DNA from: Strongylocentrotus droebachiensis
Lineage: Eukaryota > Echinodermata > Echinoidea > Camarodonta > Strongylocentrotidae
Assembly (NCBI GenBank): GCA_035222895.1
Contig: JAVYIG010001603.1
Span: 1 to 64,000 of the forward strand
Direction: 5' to 3'
Length of the DNA: 64,000 nucleotides
Position 1 is the stretch's first letter. Every line of letters starts with the position of its first letter. Both the position numbers and the translations under genes were made by a program. The notes under the pieces are model-generated. The model worked only from the letters and a program-made list of their open reading frames with translations, searched no databases and was not told where the DNA came from. Positions 12,901 through 26,500 of this stretch are shown in pieces.

Positions 12901-15900
12901 GGACTTTATTACATGCGCTGTAAGACCCAGTCTAAAGCAGGACTATATATCAAACATACCTGGATCAACCAAGTGTTCTAATAAGCAGCTCAAAGCAGGA
13001 CTATATTAGTCTTACCTGGATCAGACATGTTTTCAAGGACCCTATATATATATATATATAGTCTATCCTATATCAGACATTTGTTCCAAGACCCAGTTCA
13101 TAACATTATATTACATGTGTTCTAGGACCTAGTCCTTACCTGGATCAGCCGAGTGTTCCAGGATCCAGTTCATAGCAGCTTCTGTGCCTGTGTTCTTGGT
13201 ATGGTAGACAGCTTTACGGCAGCCCTCTTTGGCAAAACCCATCTCTCCTAGGAGACTTACTATGCTCTCATCAATAACAGGTTCTAACAAACAAACAGAA
13301 ATATTAAGATCATTTAAAGTTTTAAAACTATTTGAAAAGTGAGCCTGAGTACATTAAGTTTTTACATCCTTTGTAAATGCATGTTAGAAGTTGATTCAGC
13401 CATCTTTGGTCATTCTCTTTTCTATGCACATAATCATCACATTTCTTCATTGGGGTGATAAACCTGGTAACTCATTTTCCAGTAAATTTTGTCTTGATAA
13501 ACTATGTTAAGGCACACCTGCAAAAGTAATGCTACCTGTATAAGGCCATCTATAATAATAATAATAATAAAACGGTGCTTATAAATCCTTTTTCACCGAA
13601 GTCTCTAAGTGCTATTAAAGTGTCTATGCTCTCATGTCGAGCAAGTCTGGTTCTCAGCAGAAAACGTATAATTTCAAATTATGTACTCATTTGCCTTTCA
13701 GCAAACTAATCACTATGTTACATACTCAAAGTTGGGAAAGGAAAGGAGACATTCAAAATAATAAAACAAGGGAAAGGGAGAGAGAGGGGAAGAAAAAATG
13801 GAAAAAAGGAAAAAAAAAAAAAAAAAAAAAAAAAAGAATAACAGACCATAACAAAAAAGGAAAAGGAAAAAGTAGAGAAGTTTATGCTTTTCTGGCTCTC
13901 AGCAGAAAACATCTAATTTCAAATTATGTACTCATTTGCCTTTCAGCAAACTAATCACTATGTTACATACTCAAGTTGGGAAAGGAGAGAAAACATACAA
14001 AATAATAAAAAGAGAAAGAGAGAGGAAGAAAAGAAAGGAAAAAATAGAAAGAAGAATAACAGATCATACAAAAGAAAATAGAAAGAGAAAACAAAAATAA
14101 AATAAAAAGGGAAATGTCTGGCTACGCCTTAATTAGAATTCCTTTGATCTCTTGGAATTTCAACCCAAATAGTAGCCATCACCGGGCCTGAATGAACAGA
14201 CTAGGTTTAGTTTCTCTTTGTCTAGTCTTATATCAGGCTGCCCAAATAAACAATGAGCAGCTGACTTGAAGACAGACATATGCCATCTAAATGTCCAAAA
14301 CCTCCATTGATCTACAAAGAATATTCCTTGAAGTAAATGGAAATATGTTTGGTGACGATATTATTTCCACATGATGTTAGTTTCTCACATGAAATATATG
14401 TTACAATGCTAAACTTGGGAGTTTCTACGCTCAATGCATCACAGTTTATTCACGACTGACTAAGTAGAATTCCACATTAAATCATAGACTAATCTTGCAT
14501 ACCTGCAAAATTAACAGGACCTGTATAAGGAAGGCCATCAATAATAAAAATAATAATAAAACTGTGCTTATAAAGCGCTTTCCACCGGAGTCTCTAAGCG
14601 CTAAGCGCTATGCTCTCATTATGTCAAGCACAAACGTTTTATCACGTTTTAATCCTGAATATTCAACATCTATTCAATAACACGGTTTCATTAAAGGTAG
14701 CATCTTCGCAACAACATGGGACGAAACCACCAGTACCAGAGCCATCTATACACAGAGTTTGGCCAACCCGGTTCGAGTCGGACAGAACATGGCTACTACT
14801 GCTTTGTTGGGCAAGCACACAACAAATGAATATACGCCATGTTGTGACCCAGTGAAACCAAGATGGCCAAACTGTGTTTAGATGGCTCTGACCGGTACAA
14901 CCTTCTCCTGTCCTCTAAGCTGGCAAATGAAGCTTGACCTTACCTGGTTCTGGAGGACCATCTCCGTCGGGTAGTTCGGTCTCTCCTGGCTGTATACCGT
15001 TCCCTCGATAGCGGCTCAGGTCAAGCTCATCAGGCATGTCTACTGATACATCTACAATGAATCAATACAAAAGAATGATACAGTAAAACCTAGGTATGGC
15101 TAGAGTGCCCGTTTCTGTGCAGCTCAAAAAAAGGTTTTAGAAATCCGAGAGCTTACGCGAGGCGTTCAAGCAAGTCATAACAAAATGGCACCTCACCCCC
15201 CTAATTCTAAACCTGATTTACATTGATCTAAGGGACTGTCCATCTTTGGAAGAAAAAATCAATAATTTCTTTTTTTTTAATCTGAAAATTACCAGGCTTG
15301 GCGCATACACGTTACTGCGCGATTCTGATAAAACAAAGCACAAAACACAAATATTTGTCTCTATCATAGGGATAGGTATTCAATAAAAAAACTATGTAAA
15401 AATTGAGATAAATGTCCAATTCATAACTTATTTTCAACAAGCCTCAAAATGCTATCTTACACATCAAAAATCTTGGTTACTTGGTTTCGGATATATTTTG
15501 GCATGTTAATCTACAGTTGCTCATTAAAATAGAAGTGGAGTAAAATCTTTCCTCAACCCTTCTCTCTCTACATGGGTGTTCTGAAGAGTTATAGCAATGG
15601 ACAGACCACGATACCGTCGGCCCGAGAGGATACAATTCACACCCCACATTTTACCTAAGTGCTACAGGGAAAAGCAAAGGACCCCTTGTTTTGTCGATAT
15701 TTTTAATTTACTCAATTACATTAATAAGACTGATGGAAGGCGAGAGCTAAACCGGACAAGACTTGTGACTTACACCATATAAATAGTATGCACGCTGCAC
15801 CCGAACTCAACTACCCACCCACACTGAGTCGACCATCTACAAGAATATTCAATCCTGAAGGAGGCAGATGTAACCCAAAAAAGATAAAGGTGTATAGCCA

Positions 15901-17525
15901 TTGAGCTCTGCAAATTTAGTTGTTGTTTTTCAAAAAGACAAAGAATGATGGCCGATTCAAAGAACTTACCAAGTTTCTTGGGCGTCCAATCCTCCCCTAA
16001 TGTGAATTTCTTGAGTTGGATAATGAGAAAGTCTGGGAATGAGGCAATCCTGGTTGACCTGTCAATATTCAATTATTTGATATTCACTTTTAAAGCCTGT
16101 CTGCACTAGTTTAGCCAGGAGGGATTAGACCTCCATGCAAAGTCACTGACATTTAGTTATCTCATCAAATCAGCTCTCAATTAACATAAGAAAAGGGGGT
16201 CCATGGGGGACCAACGGGCACCGTTTAGGCATTGTTTGCTATATAGAGGGCGCAAGTAGCTACACTGTACAAGTAGTGCAGTCCTGCTTTAAAGAAATCT
16301 AATCTGTCTGCGGGAACAGGGATGATAGATTGTATTACAGAAGCATGAATTGATGTTAGTCAGGCACCTCACATATGTAGATTACATTTTAGTTCCTTGA
16401 ATATGTCATAGTCACAAAATAATTAGCCTGAACTTTTTTCTGATTAAAATCAAGGGGATGAATCACTAGAATAAATATAGCACTCACTGCCAAGAGTCAA
16501 ATCACTGATGGCCAACTGATTAAGTTGCTAGAGTGATAAGATAAGATTTGTTACAAATGGCTGGTTATCAATATATTCCAGTGACAGATATGTGTCTTAG
16601 ATTACGTAATATACTTGCTTTCTTGGAATTGTTAATCAAATAAATGTTGTACTTTAAAAATGTGACAAGATATTGCCTTAACGAGAGCAAGGAATCTGTT
16701 AAAAATTTGTAAACAGTAGAGAAGTTACTGCTTTTCTGGCTCTCAGCAGAAAACATATCATTTTAAATTATGTACTCATTTGCCTTTCAGCAAACTAATC
16801 ACTATGTTACATACTCAAGTTGGGAAAGGAAAGGAAACAAACAAAACAATGAAAGAGAAAGGGAGAGAGATGAGGAAGGGAGAGAGAAGGAAAAAAATGA
16901 TAGAAAAAATAGGAAGAAGACGAACAGACAGTGCGAAGGAAAATAAAAAGAGAAAACAAAAATAAAATAAAAAGAGGAAATGTCTGGCTACGCCTTAATT
17001 AGAATTCCTTTGATCTCTAGGAATTTCAACCCAAATAGTAGCCATCACCGGGCCTGAATGAACAGACTAGGTTTTGTTTCTCTTTGTCTAGTCTTATATC
17101 AGGCTGCCCAATAAACAATGCCAGCTGACTTGAAGACAGACAACCTAATCTACAAAGATTATTTCATCAAGTAGATATACAGTGGCGACATTTTCCACAT
17201 GTTAGTTTTTCACATAAAATGTATGTTACAATGATGAACTTGGGAGTTTCTATGCTCAATGCATCAGTTTACTCACGACTGACAGTAGAATTCCACATTG
17301 AATCATGCAGTAATCTTGTAAACAACTGAGAGAGAGATGGGGAGGGGGCCAGAGACAGAGATAGAGAGGGGGAGAGAGAGGGGGAGGGAGTGAGGGGGAG
17401 GGAGTGAGGGGGAGGGAGTGAGGGGGTGGGAGTGAGGGGGAGGGAGTGAGGGGGTGGGAGTGAGGGGGAGGGAGTGAGGGGGAGGGAGTGAGGGGGAGGG
17501 AGTGAGGGGGAGTGAGATATGGAGG

Positions 17526-17583
<58 letters not shown>

Positions 17584-20500
17584 GAGAGAGAGAGAGAGAG
17601 AGGAAGAGGTAGAGAGAGAGAGAGAGAGAGAGAAAAGAAGAAGGGTCCAGCCGAGGAACATGATTCTATGCTGGATTGCTCAAAGCTTTCTAATTGAGCA
17701 TTCAGGTTGCTTTGCGATGACCCTTTACTTTGATAAACTTCACTTCCGGTAGCGGATCAAGTCTTTGGGTGGTGACCCCACTACATAAGACCTGTCATGC
17801 GACAAGTGAAACATACTTTCAGTAATCCATATTATATTACATCTGTTATCGTAAGAATACCAGAGAAGTTCAAAATTCCCTTCAGAGGGTTATGCTGTGA
17901 ACTAAGGAGGGCGATATTTATTCACACATCACTATTATATTGCATATTAGAATTTTACACAAGTTTCGTATCACCTGCTGTCACAACACATCCCATCCCA
18001 GTTTAGCTTGGAAAATGAGCTTCATCAAGGTTCAAGGTTCAAAAAAACAATTTTATCCATCATTTAGATTAGTGTTACCTCAGTGCCGCTGTCTTGGCAT
18101 TTATAGCTGCACTGTAGAAGTCCTCTACTGTCTCCTGTGCAGCGAAGGCCTCGAGGCAATCTTGTAGGCAGATATTGGGACGGACGATATCCTTTGGATC
18201 AACCCTCTCTTTCTTGGCTTCCAACTCTGCTTTCTTTGCTTCATAAGCAAGAAACGCAGCTAAAAGCAGGTTTGGACAAAAGAGACGATATTCACGTAAC
18301 TGTTTAAACAGAGCTTGAAGACTACAAATTACGGAACTACTGCAGAATACCCCGCACGCCAAGAGTTCCTGACCCTAGCTAGCGTGGCTGATATGTTTTA
18401 CGTTTGGAAAGAGGTCAAGAACGTTAACTTTTTATTGTTTTGCCTCACTATCACTAACCTCAACGGTTACCATGTGCACATGCGTAGGTTTAGCTAGCTA
18501 GCTAGACTCTTCTGATTTGCCAACGATGTGGTTAATTGTGTGGGGTTTTCTACAGTTAAGCCCAGATTACAAACTCATTTCAAGATTAATTAATGGGTTC
18601 ACTCTCACTCTCAATGTTAATCAAATACACACAAAATTATAATTTGTTACATCAAGATGTTTACAAATTTACAAAAGTTATGAAATTCATCAACCAATCC
18701 ATATTTTTTTCTGTGTGTGATGGCTGTTTTCACATCCAACAAACTTTGGCAAATTGCGAGTTTGTTTATATTGTGATATCCTAAACACATAACATGGAAC
18801 TCGTATCTTTATTTTGTCCATTGCTTAACCTTCATATACAGAAATAACCTTGGTTAGTAGCAGACTTTAGTGATACTGTAGTGAATCCAGAAAAAAGGTC
18901 GCAGGCTCAAGTGTGTTCAGTTCAAAGTCATCCTGCTTTATTCAAGTCCAGGCAAAATATCAAACATGAAAGAACAGTCTGTTTAATAGCAGTCTTGCCA
19001 CTTTCTACAGGTACATCTCATCTCTACAGGCCCTAGTCTACATGTATCTGCCCGTGCCACAACACAAGGCAACTTTTATCCTTTCTTCTGGCATGTTAAT
19101 CCAGACATATTCGAGCATGAGTACAAAACATTTTCATTACATACGTAAGAGCATTCTACCGCCTGACTGCATGCCTGGTTGCTATGTCAGGGAACCAGGC
19201 ATGCAAGTCAGAAATCAAACAAAAGCTACAAAGTCATTTCAATACAATCTACTTCCTGACTGCATGCATGGTTGCTATGTCAGGCATCCAATCATGCAAA
19301 CCAGACATCAAACAAAAACTACAAAGTAATTTTAATACAATCTACTTCGAGACTGCATGCCTGATTGCTATGTCAGGGAACCAGGGCATGCAAGACAGGC
19401 AGACACCAAACAAAAACTACAAAGTAATTTTAATACAATCTACCACCTGACTGCATGCCTGATTGCTATGTCAGGCAACCAGGCATGCAGGTCAGGCAGA
19501 CACCAAACAAAAGCTACAAAGTCATTTCAATACAAGCTACTTCCTGACTGCATGCCTGGTTGCTATGTCAGGGAACCAGGTATGCAAGTCAGGCAGACAC
19601 CAAACAAAAGCTACAAAGTCATTTCAATACAAGCTACTTCCTGACTGCATGCCTGGTTGCTATGTCAGGGAACCAGGCATGCAAGTCAGGCAGACACCAA
19701 ACAAAAGCTACAAAGTCATTTCATTGTACAATACATCTAAGAACTATCTGTTCTTTTCTTTTGTTTGACTCAACTGGACTAAATTCTGTCCCCTACCTAC
19801 ACATATTTCCTCTATATTAAACTGACATTGTTTCAAGCTCAGTACCTTGGTATAAACATGGACCTATTACGAATGGACATTCATCGTTTTCTTAAAGAAT
19901 TCATTGTGATTGTCTCCATCAATGTCGTCTCAATAACATTCCGTACATGTTTCTTCCCTTTGATCTCATGATGGTCACCGCCAATAAGCCGGAACAGAAT
20001 CAAGATAGTGATTTTAAACATGTTAATCTACATGCGCGGAAGATAATAAACCTCTTAAATCATGGGAAATCGATGTGCAGTTCTGGTTAATAATTGGAAA
20101 TTGTTGTTCCGTGTACTGTGTTCTATTTTTGAAAAACATGTTGATATTACCAGACAGGTTTTGTTTGGATTGTTTGTGATTTAAAATCCCGTTTCCCCCA
20201 ATTTCCTCATAATATTCCAGAATTACAACGCACAGGGCTTGTAAAGATCATGGCCTTCTAATTGTTTTATAAGGTCATTGGTGCGTGCAAAAGTGTGCAA
20301 ATCAGTAATAATAAATTTCATATCACCAAAATCGTCTGCTTTTCAACTGTGCTGCTCCTCATTGGGGATGTTTTTACTGAAGACATACTCTTACAGAGCA
20401 CACCATTCAAACAAAACCCAAGAGAGGGAAACTGCTCCTTTGTCAATGCCCGAAAATGCTTACGCAGTCGTTATTGTTAAAACAGCTGAATGTTCTCATT

Positions 20501-23500
20501 AAGATGCACATAATCAGAAGGCGGTGACTATCATTGGATCAAAGAAAGAATCACGTTGAATGTCCATCCGTAATAGGTCCATGATTAAACCAACATTGTT
20601 TCAAGCCCTGAACCTTGATATAAAAAGAACTCACCATAGTTTGTGGCAGCCTCTAGTGGTATTGGTACGGCTAGGATGTAGTCTGTTCTTTTCTTGTATT
20701 TAACCTGATTAGATTGTGAACATTGAATCCTCTCCTCTAGCTCAAGCTGGAGGCAGTCGCATGGATTGTTTAGATTTCTACTGTGCCTCTGTTGATGAAA
20801 GATAACATACAGGACTGAGCATATACATGCAAATATGATCACTAGCATTAAGTTCTTACAGTAGTATGAATTAATTTAACCTTTACTGTGTCTCTGTTAA
20901 AGATAAGCTTGAGTTCTGGTAATGATAGAAAATAAATTCTCACAGAATCCAACAAAACTTACACTGAATGTTCAAGATAACAAACAAATGACATGTGCCA
21001 AAAGACTTTGGTAGAAAATGTGTAGGGGCTGAGTAATGAGGAGAGAAAGATGAGGTAATCAAGTGCTTTACACAGGTCACTATGTGCGAATGAGAGTTGT
21101 GGTTTTTATTGAAGATGATTTCCAGCAAGTTTTTGTGAGGTTGTTTAATTTTACTGGTTCACCCAATCAATCTACTGTAGGATAAACAATCCAGAATAAA
21201 TTATAGCCATGTTCTCTCGGCATGCGATGCCCATACTAGAGCTCAAGATTAGCTTTAACAAAAGATAATATTATACAAAAGGTGAATGCCAATTGGTTCA
21301 ATATACCATCAACCCGCGCTAGGGTTGAGGATGTGGGCATCTATAGATGATAGGTGTCTAAAGAGCCTCAACAAGAGCAGATAGACCTCACAGTGAGCGA
21401 ATTAAGACGTGAAACTTTTTTTTTATACAACAATACTCCTAGATACTAGAAATTGTATATAAATTCAACATTCTCCTTACGATTGATGTCATTTAAATTA
21501 CAAATTTAGTAGATTTACTTCAGCACCAACCTAACTAATAAGCGCTCTAACCTACCCGTGCATAAATGTGCAGTGTATGCTTTTGAATAAGCAAACAGGG
21601 GACCAACAGCTTTAAGTCTTCTCTGAGGGACTTGGTAATGAGGATTAATGCCTTACAAAAGGGTAATAGTGCATCTCAAAAACCGGGACCTCCTGGATAC
21701 GAGACCACTGCTCTACCACTGAGCCATCACTGAGCCCTACTCCTCCTCCCCTCGATTCTTCCACTCCTATCAGATTTCCAAACCATTCTTTTGTATAAAC
21801 ATGACCCAAGAAGCTCAGTTGTCGACCTCTATATTATTCATAAGCTTCCGTCTTGTTCCTGCTATGCCTTTTTTCAATGACAAATGACTAAAATCAGTGA
21901 CAAATCTGCTGATAACCAATCAGAAGCAAGGATTTCAGTAGCTTATAATAAAAAACTGTCGTTTGTCACTGATGACAAGCTTTGTGAAACACCCCCCCCC
22001 CCCCCCCTGATGGAGGACACTCACCTCAATGATGCTGAATAGATGAAGAAGATATTCTTGAGCATCTTGTTGTCTGTTGGTAGAGAACTCTTGGTGACCT
22101 CTACCCACAAGGCTCTTGAACATCCTGGGGGCAACACCGCTCTGCTTCTATGTTACAAAACATATCAATAGGTTTGTTCAATAGACCAGTTCACGGTTAG
22201 CACATGTCCCAAATGACCCCGAATACCCACAGATCTTCACAACATGAAGAGGTCCCACTTTGTACATTTTGAAATAATCACTCCTACAGCGATGGAGGTG
22301 CTACATAAATAGCCTTTGTCTCCCCTTTACAAAGAATACTTCCACCTGTGTGGCATAAATGAATAATGATTATATAACTTTCATGAGCACGTATCCAGTA
22401 TTTTGTCTCTGTGTATTTCACAATTTTGGTCTGCAATGACCTTTATCTGCTCATGCTCAGACTGCAACTATGAACTGGCTTCTTTCATCAAATACATAGT
22501 TGCAAATAAAGTTGAAATAATTTATCCTAACCAATTTTCATTAAATGATTGTGACAATATTGTTTATTCTCGATAGGTAGAGTTATATCTTCTCAGAACT
22601 TTATTGATCAATCTCTCTGACTCTTTAGGTTGATTATAAATAAAGTTCTAAGAATACATAAACTTAATCTCTCAAGAACATATCACAATCATTTCACAAA
22701 AAGAGATAACGAAAATGATTCCAAATCTATGGGCAACAGTGTATACAACAGTATTCACATTGTTTAAGAGTTGAATGATTAAAATCAGTTTTAATTTTCT
22801 TATTATAACATGAACAAAAATATTTCTGTGGGATAACATTTTCATAAACTGGCATCTTGTCACCTTCTTAAAATAATGACCTAAGTCATATTTTCAAGAT
22901 TTGAAGAAAAAAAAGAGAAAACTGAACCAAACATAGAATCAATGTTGTTTGCTCATTTTACCCAGAAAGGTTTGGGGATATACATGTATGACTATTGAAA
23001 TACAAATAATGTAGCCGTGTTTAATACCTTTTCTTCCGACTGGTCTCCACTTTCTGTCGTCTTGGGTTCCTGTGAATATCGTCCTGAAGCTAACCCGTAA
23101 CCAAGCTTGGCCCTGTAATGAAGACAATGAAACCTGCCTTTATTGACCGTCTGTATACAAAGACTGACGATCTATAAACAGGAATGCCGGTTAGAATTGA
23201 TCAGAGAGCCTAAAAATCACCCAGAATTAGCTATTTTGGACACCCAAAAAAGCCTCAACTATGGCCTGAAAATAAATCACCAAGGTCTGAATTCAGGTTT
23301 TTGCCTGAAAACTGGCATCCTTGTATAAAGACCGCATCTTCTATTTTCCTTTGCATAAAGGTACCCATTGAAACATGTATTAAAGGAACTTGTACATAGA
23401 GATCATCTGACTATAAAGACCACTTTTCTCGTTTCACTTGAGCAGTCCTTACTTACAGGTTTCACTGTATTTAAGTCATTATCTCAACAAAACAAAGCCA

Positions 23501-26500
23501 CTTAAACAGAAGTATTCTAGTCGAGCACATGGTGGTGGTTGTTATTTTACCTGATTGCTAAGAAAGCATAAATGCTTGTAAGCAACCAGACGGCCGACGC
23601 CTTTAGGTCCTCTCTGAGGGACCTGGTAATGAGGATTAATGCCTTACCAAAGGGCACTAGCATCGCCTTGGTTTCGAACCCGGGTCACCGGATTATGAGA
23701 CCACTGCTCTCCCGACTGAGCTATCGCGCCTTCACATAGGCATGCATCGAACAGTCTACTCAACAAGTCTTTTTAGAGTGCATTGAGACTGCAATATCTC
23801 TGCATAGATCAGGTACATTTATGATATTGTCATCTTAACTGCGGAAAACGAGGTTTCAATTTGCTTTTCTGCAATACTGAAAGGGAAAATATTTGTTATT
23901 ATTTTATATTTGGATTGTACTTTCATTCGGCTTTCCATCAATGTATTTTCATCGGAAAAGGTCTTCAAGTATTGGTTTTCATGACAAACAGCCTCATCAG
24001 AATCATTGTAAATACATGGATGGGAGTCTTGTGCTGAAGAACTGGGCAACCAGGGGTGATAGTGAGCACTAAGAATTTTTTTTTTCCCCCTCAACCATGC
24101 CCCCCTTAAGTAAAAAAAAAAGAAAGAAGAGGATTCGCAGGGGGGAAAAAATGGCATTTAACAACATTCCCCCCTTTTGAGTAAGAAAATTTGGGGAAAA
24201 TACGGAAAATAGGGACGAATAGTCTAGAGTATAAAATCAGGAAGAAAAAAAAAAAAAAAAAAATCAGAAGTTATCAGGCCTGGTAACTTACATTTGTACA
24301 TTGAAGTCCCCCCTAGGATCTGCAGGTGCACTTGTAAAGATTTCATCCTTCTGGGAAGCATATCTAAAAGATAAAGAGAAACAATTCTTTATCTTCAGAT
24401 TGGTCTATTCATCCAAATTTACCCTTGAGTTTTAGAGTTCATATCACAAAATTATATTGAATGGAAAGATAATCATAAAAGTACATAAAGTGAGGTGACC
24501 TTCAAACCATAAAAAAAAAAATTAAGTGCAATTGTGGCTCAAACTTAGATGTAATTCCAAAGTATTCAAAATGTTATTTTGAGAGAAAGAGAGAGATTTC
24601 TTTCCATGCTGCTCTAACAGTTGGACTGACAACAATTTTTAACCATAAATCATTTGTGAGATCTTGACTTTTCAACATTGTTATGAATCTACATATTTTA
24701 TGAATATTCATGTTATGATAATTTATGTGTATTCACAGTTGGTGCATGGGAGAGTTATCAAACACCATACATGGGAGAGTTATCAAACACCATACATGGT
24801 AAAGTTTAACATCTTAAAAAATTATTAACAAAACAAATTATACTTACAGTTTACAACTAAATTCATACCCCTTGTAGATTTGATGGTTTTTGTGTTTTTG
24901 TAACTCTGGAATGAAATGTGGACTGAGTAGATTAGGGCCTTGTTGGATACTTTTAGATGGAAGCTTTACTATGTAACATTCTCAAGAAACATAAATCAGA
25001 ACAAATCAACTTTTCACATACTTGAAAAAATTAAAACTCACTTGGTAAGGGTATGAATAATTTATTTGTTAACTGTAAAGTAGTTACAGTAACTTTCAAC
25101 CACCATTACCAAGGTCCGCTTGATATTGAATCATGCGCTACTCACCTATTAACAAAGTCTGGAATACTAAAGAGAACTTGCATGACTGAGTTCAGGTAAC
25201 AGCTAGTAAAAAAGAACAAAAGATTACACTATCAATACAAACAAATTAATTACTCAATCAAATAAACATATTGCAGAAAAAAGAGAAAGTATCATGACCA
25301 ACGCTGCAAATGTTCCAAAAGTTACCAAACGATCGTAAGGGGTAACCGACACCATAATAGTTGTGATCAATCCTTTGGCTTGTGAATCAATAAAAAAAAA
25401 TAAAAAAAAGGGAACTCTTGATTTATGTATGTAACATCCAACATTGCCCATATGAAGGATATATCATACGAAATGTTTTCTGACAGCACTGATCATTCTA
25501 AATCTGTGTTGCATAAACATGTAAGTTTTAAGGAAAGTCTACACAAAAGTATGCTTCATTTCAAATGCATGTACAGCACATATGAATAATTCCAATCACC
25601 TCTAAACACACCTAAACAGTTAAATGAATGATAGTCAATTAGCCTACATGAGGTATCTCCATCTGCATTTACATTTTTACCAAATTAGAAAGTATTATAT
25701 ACAGTAGGCTTGCGGGTGCACCATGTGAGAGAGAGAGAGAGAGGATTGAGGAGTCCTGAAAAGGACTCTCTGTAATCTTTCTTAAGGATGTGTAGTCCTG
25801 AAAAGGACTGTTTGTGTAGTCTTGAAAAAGACTGTTGGTTATCTTTCTTAGCGTATAGTTCTAAAGCGCTTGGAGAGGATGAGGGGCTGGAGTGGCTCGA
25901 CGTTTCGAACAGGTTGACTATCCGTCGTCAGGAAAGTATTATTCAACAATTTTCAAATGACTAACGATTCATTCTAAACCATAGAGAAAGGTATTGAGAT
26001 TTTTTTAAATTTTGTTATCAAGACCTGTTTACCATTAAAAGGAGAGCATTCTTGAGAAAAAAAGGAAAAAAAAAAGAAAGAAAGCATGAAGATTTCTACC
26101 TATTGCCCATGTTTTTAAGTCCAGTTAGACCAGGTCCAAAGAGAGGCTTGAGTTGAGAACCAGACTCCTGGATGGTATCCCATTCAGCTACTCTCATGTT
26201 GAGATCTATCTCTAGCTCCGTCATGGTCTTATCAGTCTGGAGATAGATAGAGGAGACACAGATTAGAAATGCTTTAAAGTGACTCGGTAACTTTGCCTCA
26301 GATTCTGAAACAAAATCCTGGATTTAGCTCATGCTGCAATGATAATAATAAACCTTTAGGTCAGTCAGGAACCCCATGACTTTTACAAGCCGATCGCCTG
26401 TCTGATTATCAAGATATTTATGACTGGAAATCAAAATTTCATTTTTCTTTTTCCTAACAGTTTCTATAACACTACAGTCTATCGGGGAAAATGAGCAAGG

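Noticed and set aside
17269-17661. Ser/Leu/Pro-rich 130-codon minus-strand frame
   Set aside because: GA/GGGAGTGA microsatellite translated; no conserved sequence.
19155-19735. Possible CRISPR-like array of ~97-bp units
   Set aside because: The whole unit repeats, with no unique spacers, in a eukaryotic intron: an ordinary minisatellite.
23535-23735. Functional tRNA-Met gene
   Set aside because: A and B boxes and a CTCATAA loop are present, but the acceptor ends do not pair and a SINE tail shared with 21540-21735 follows.
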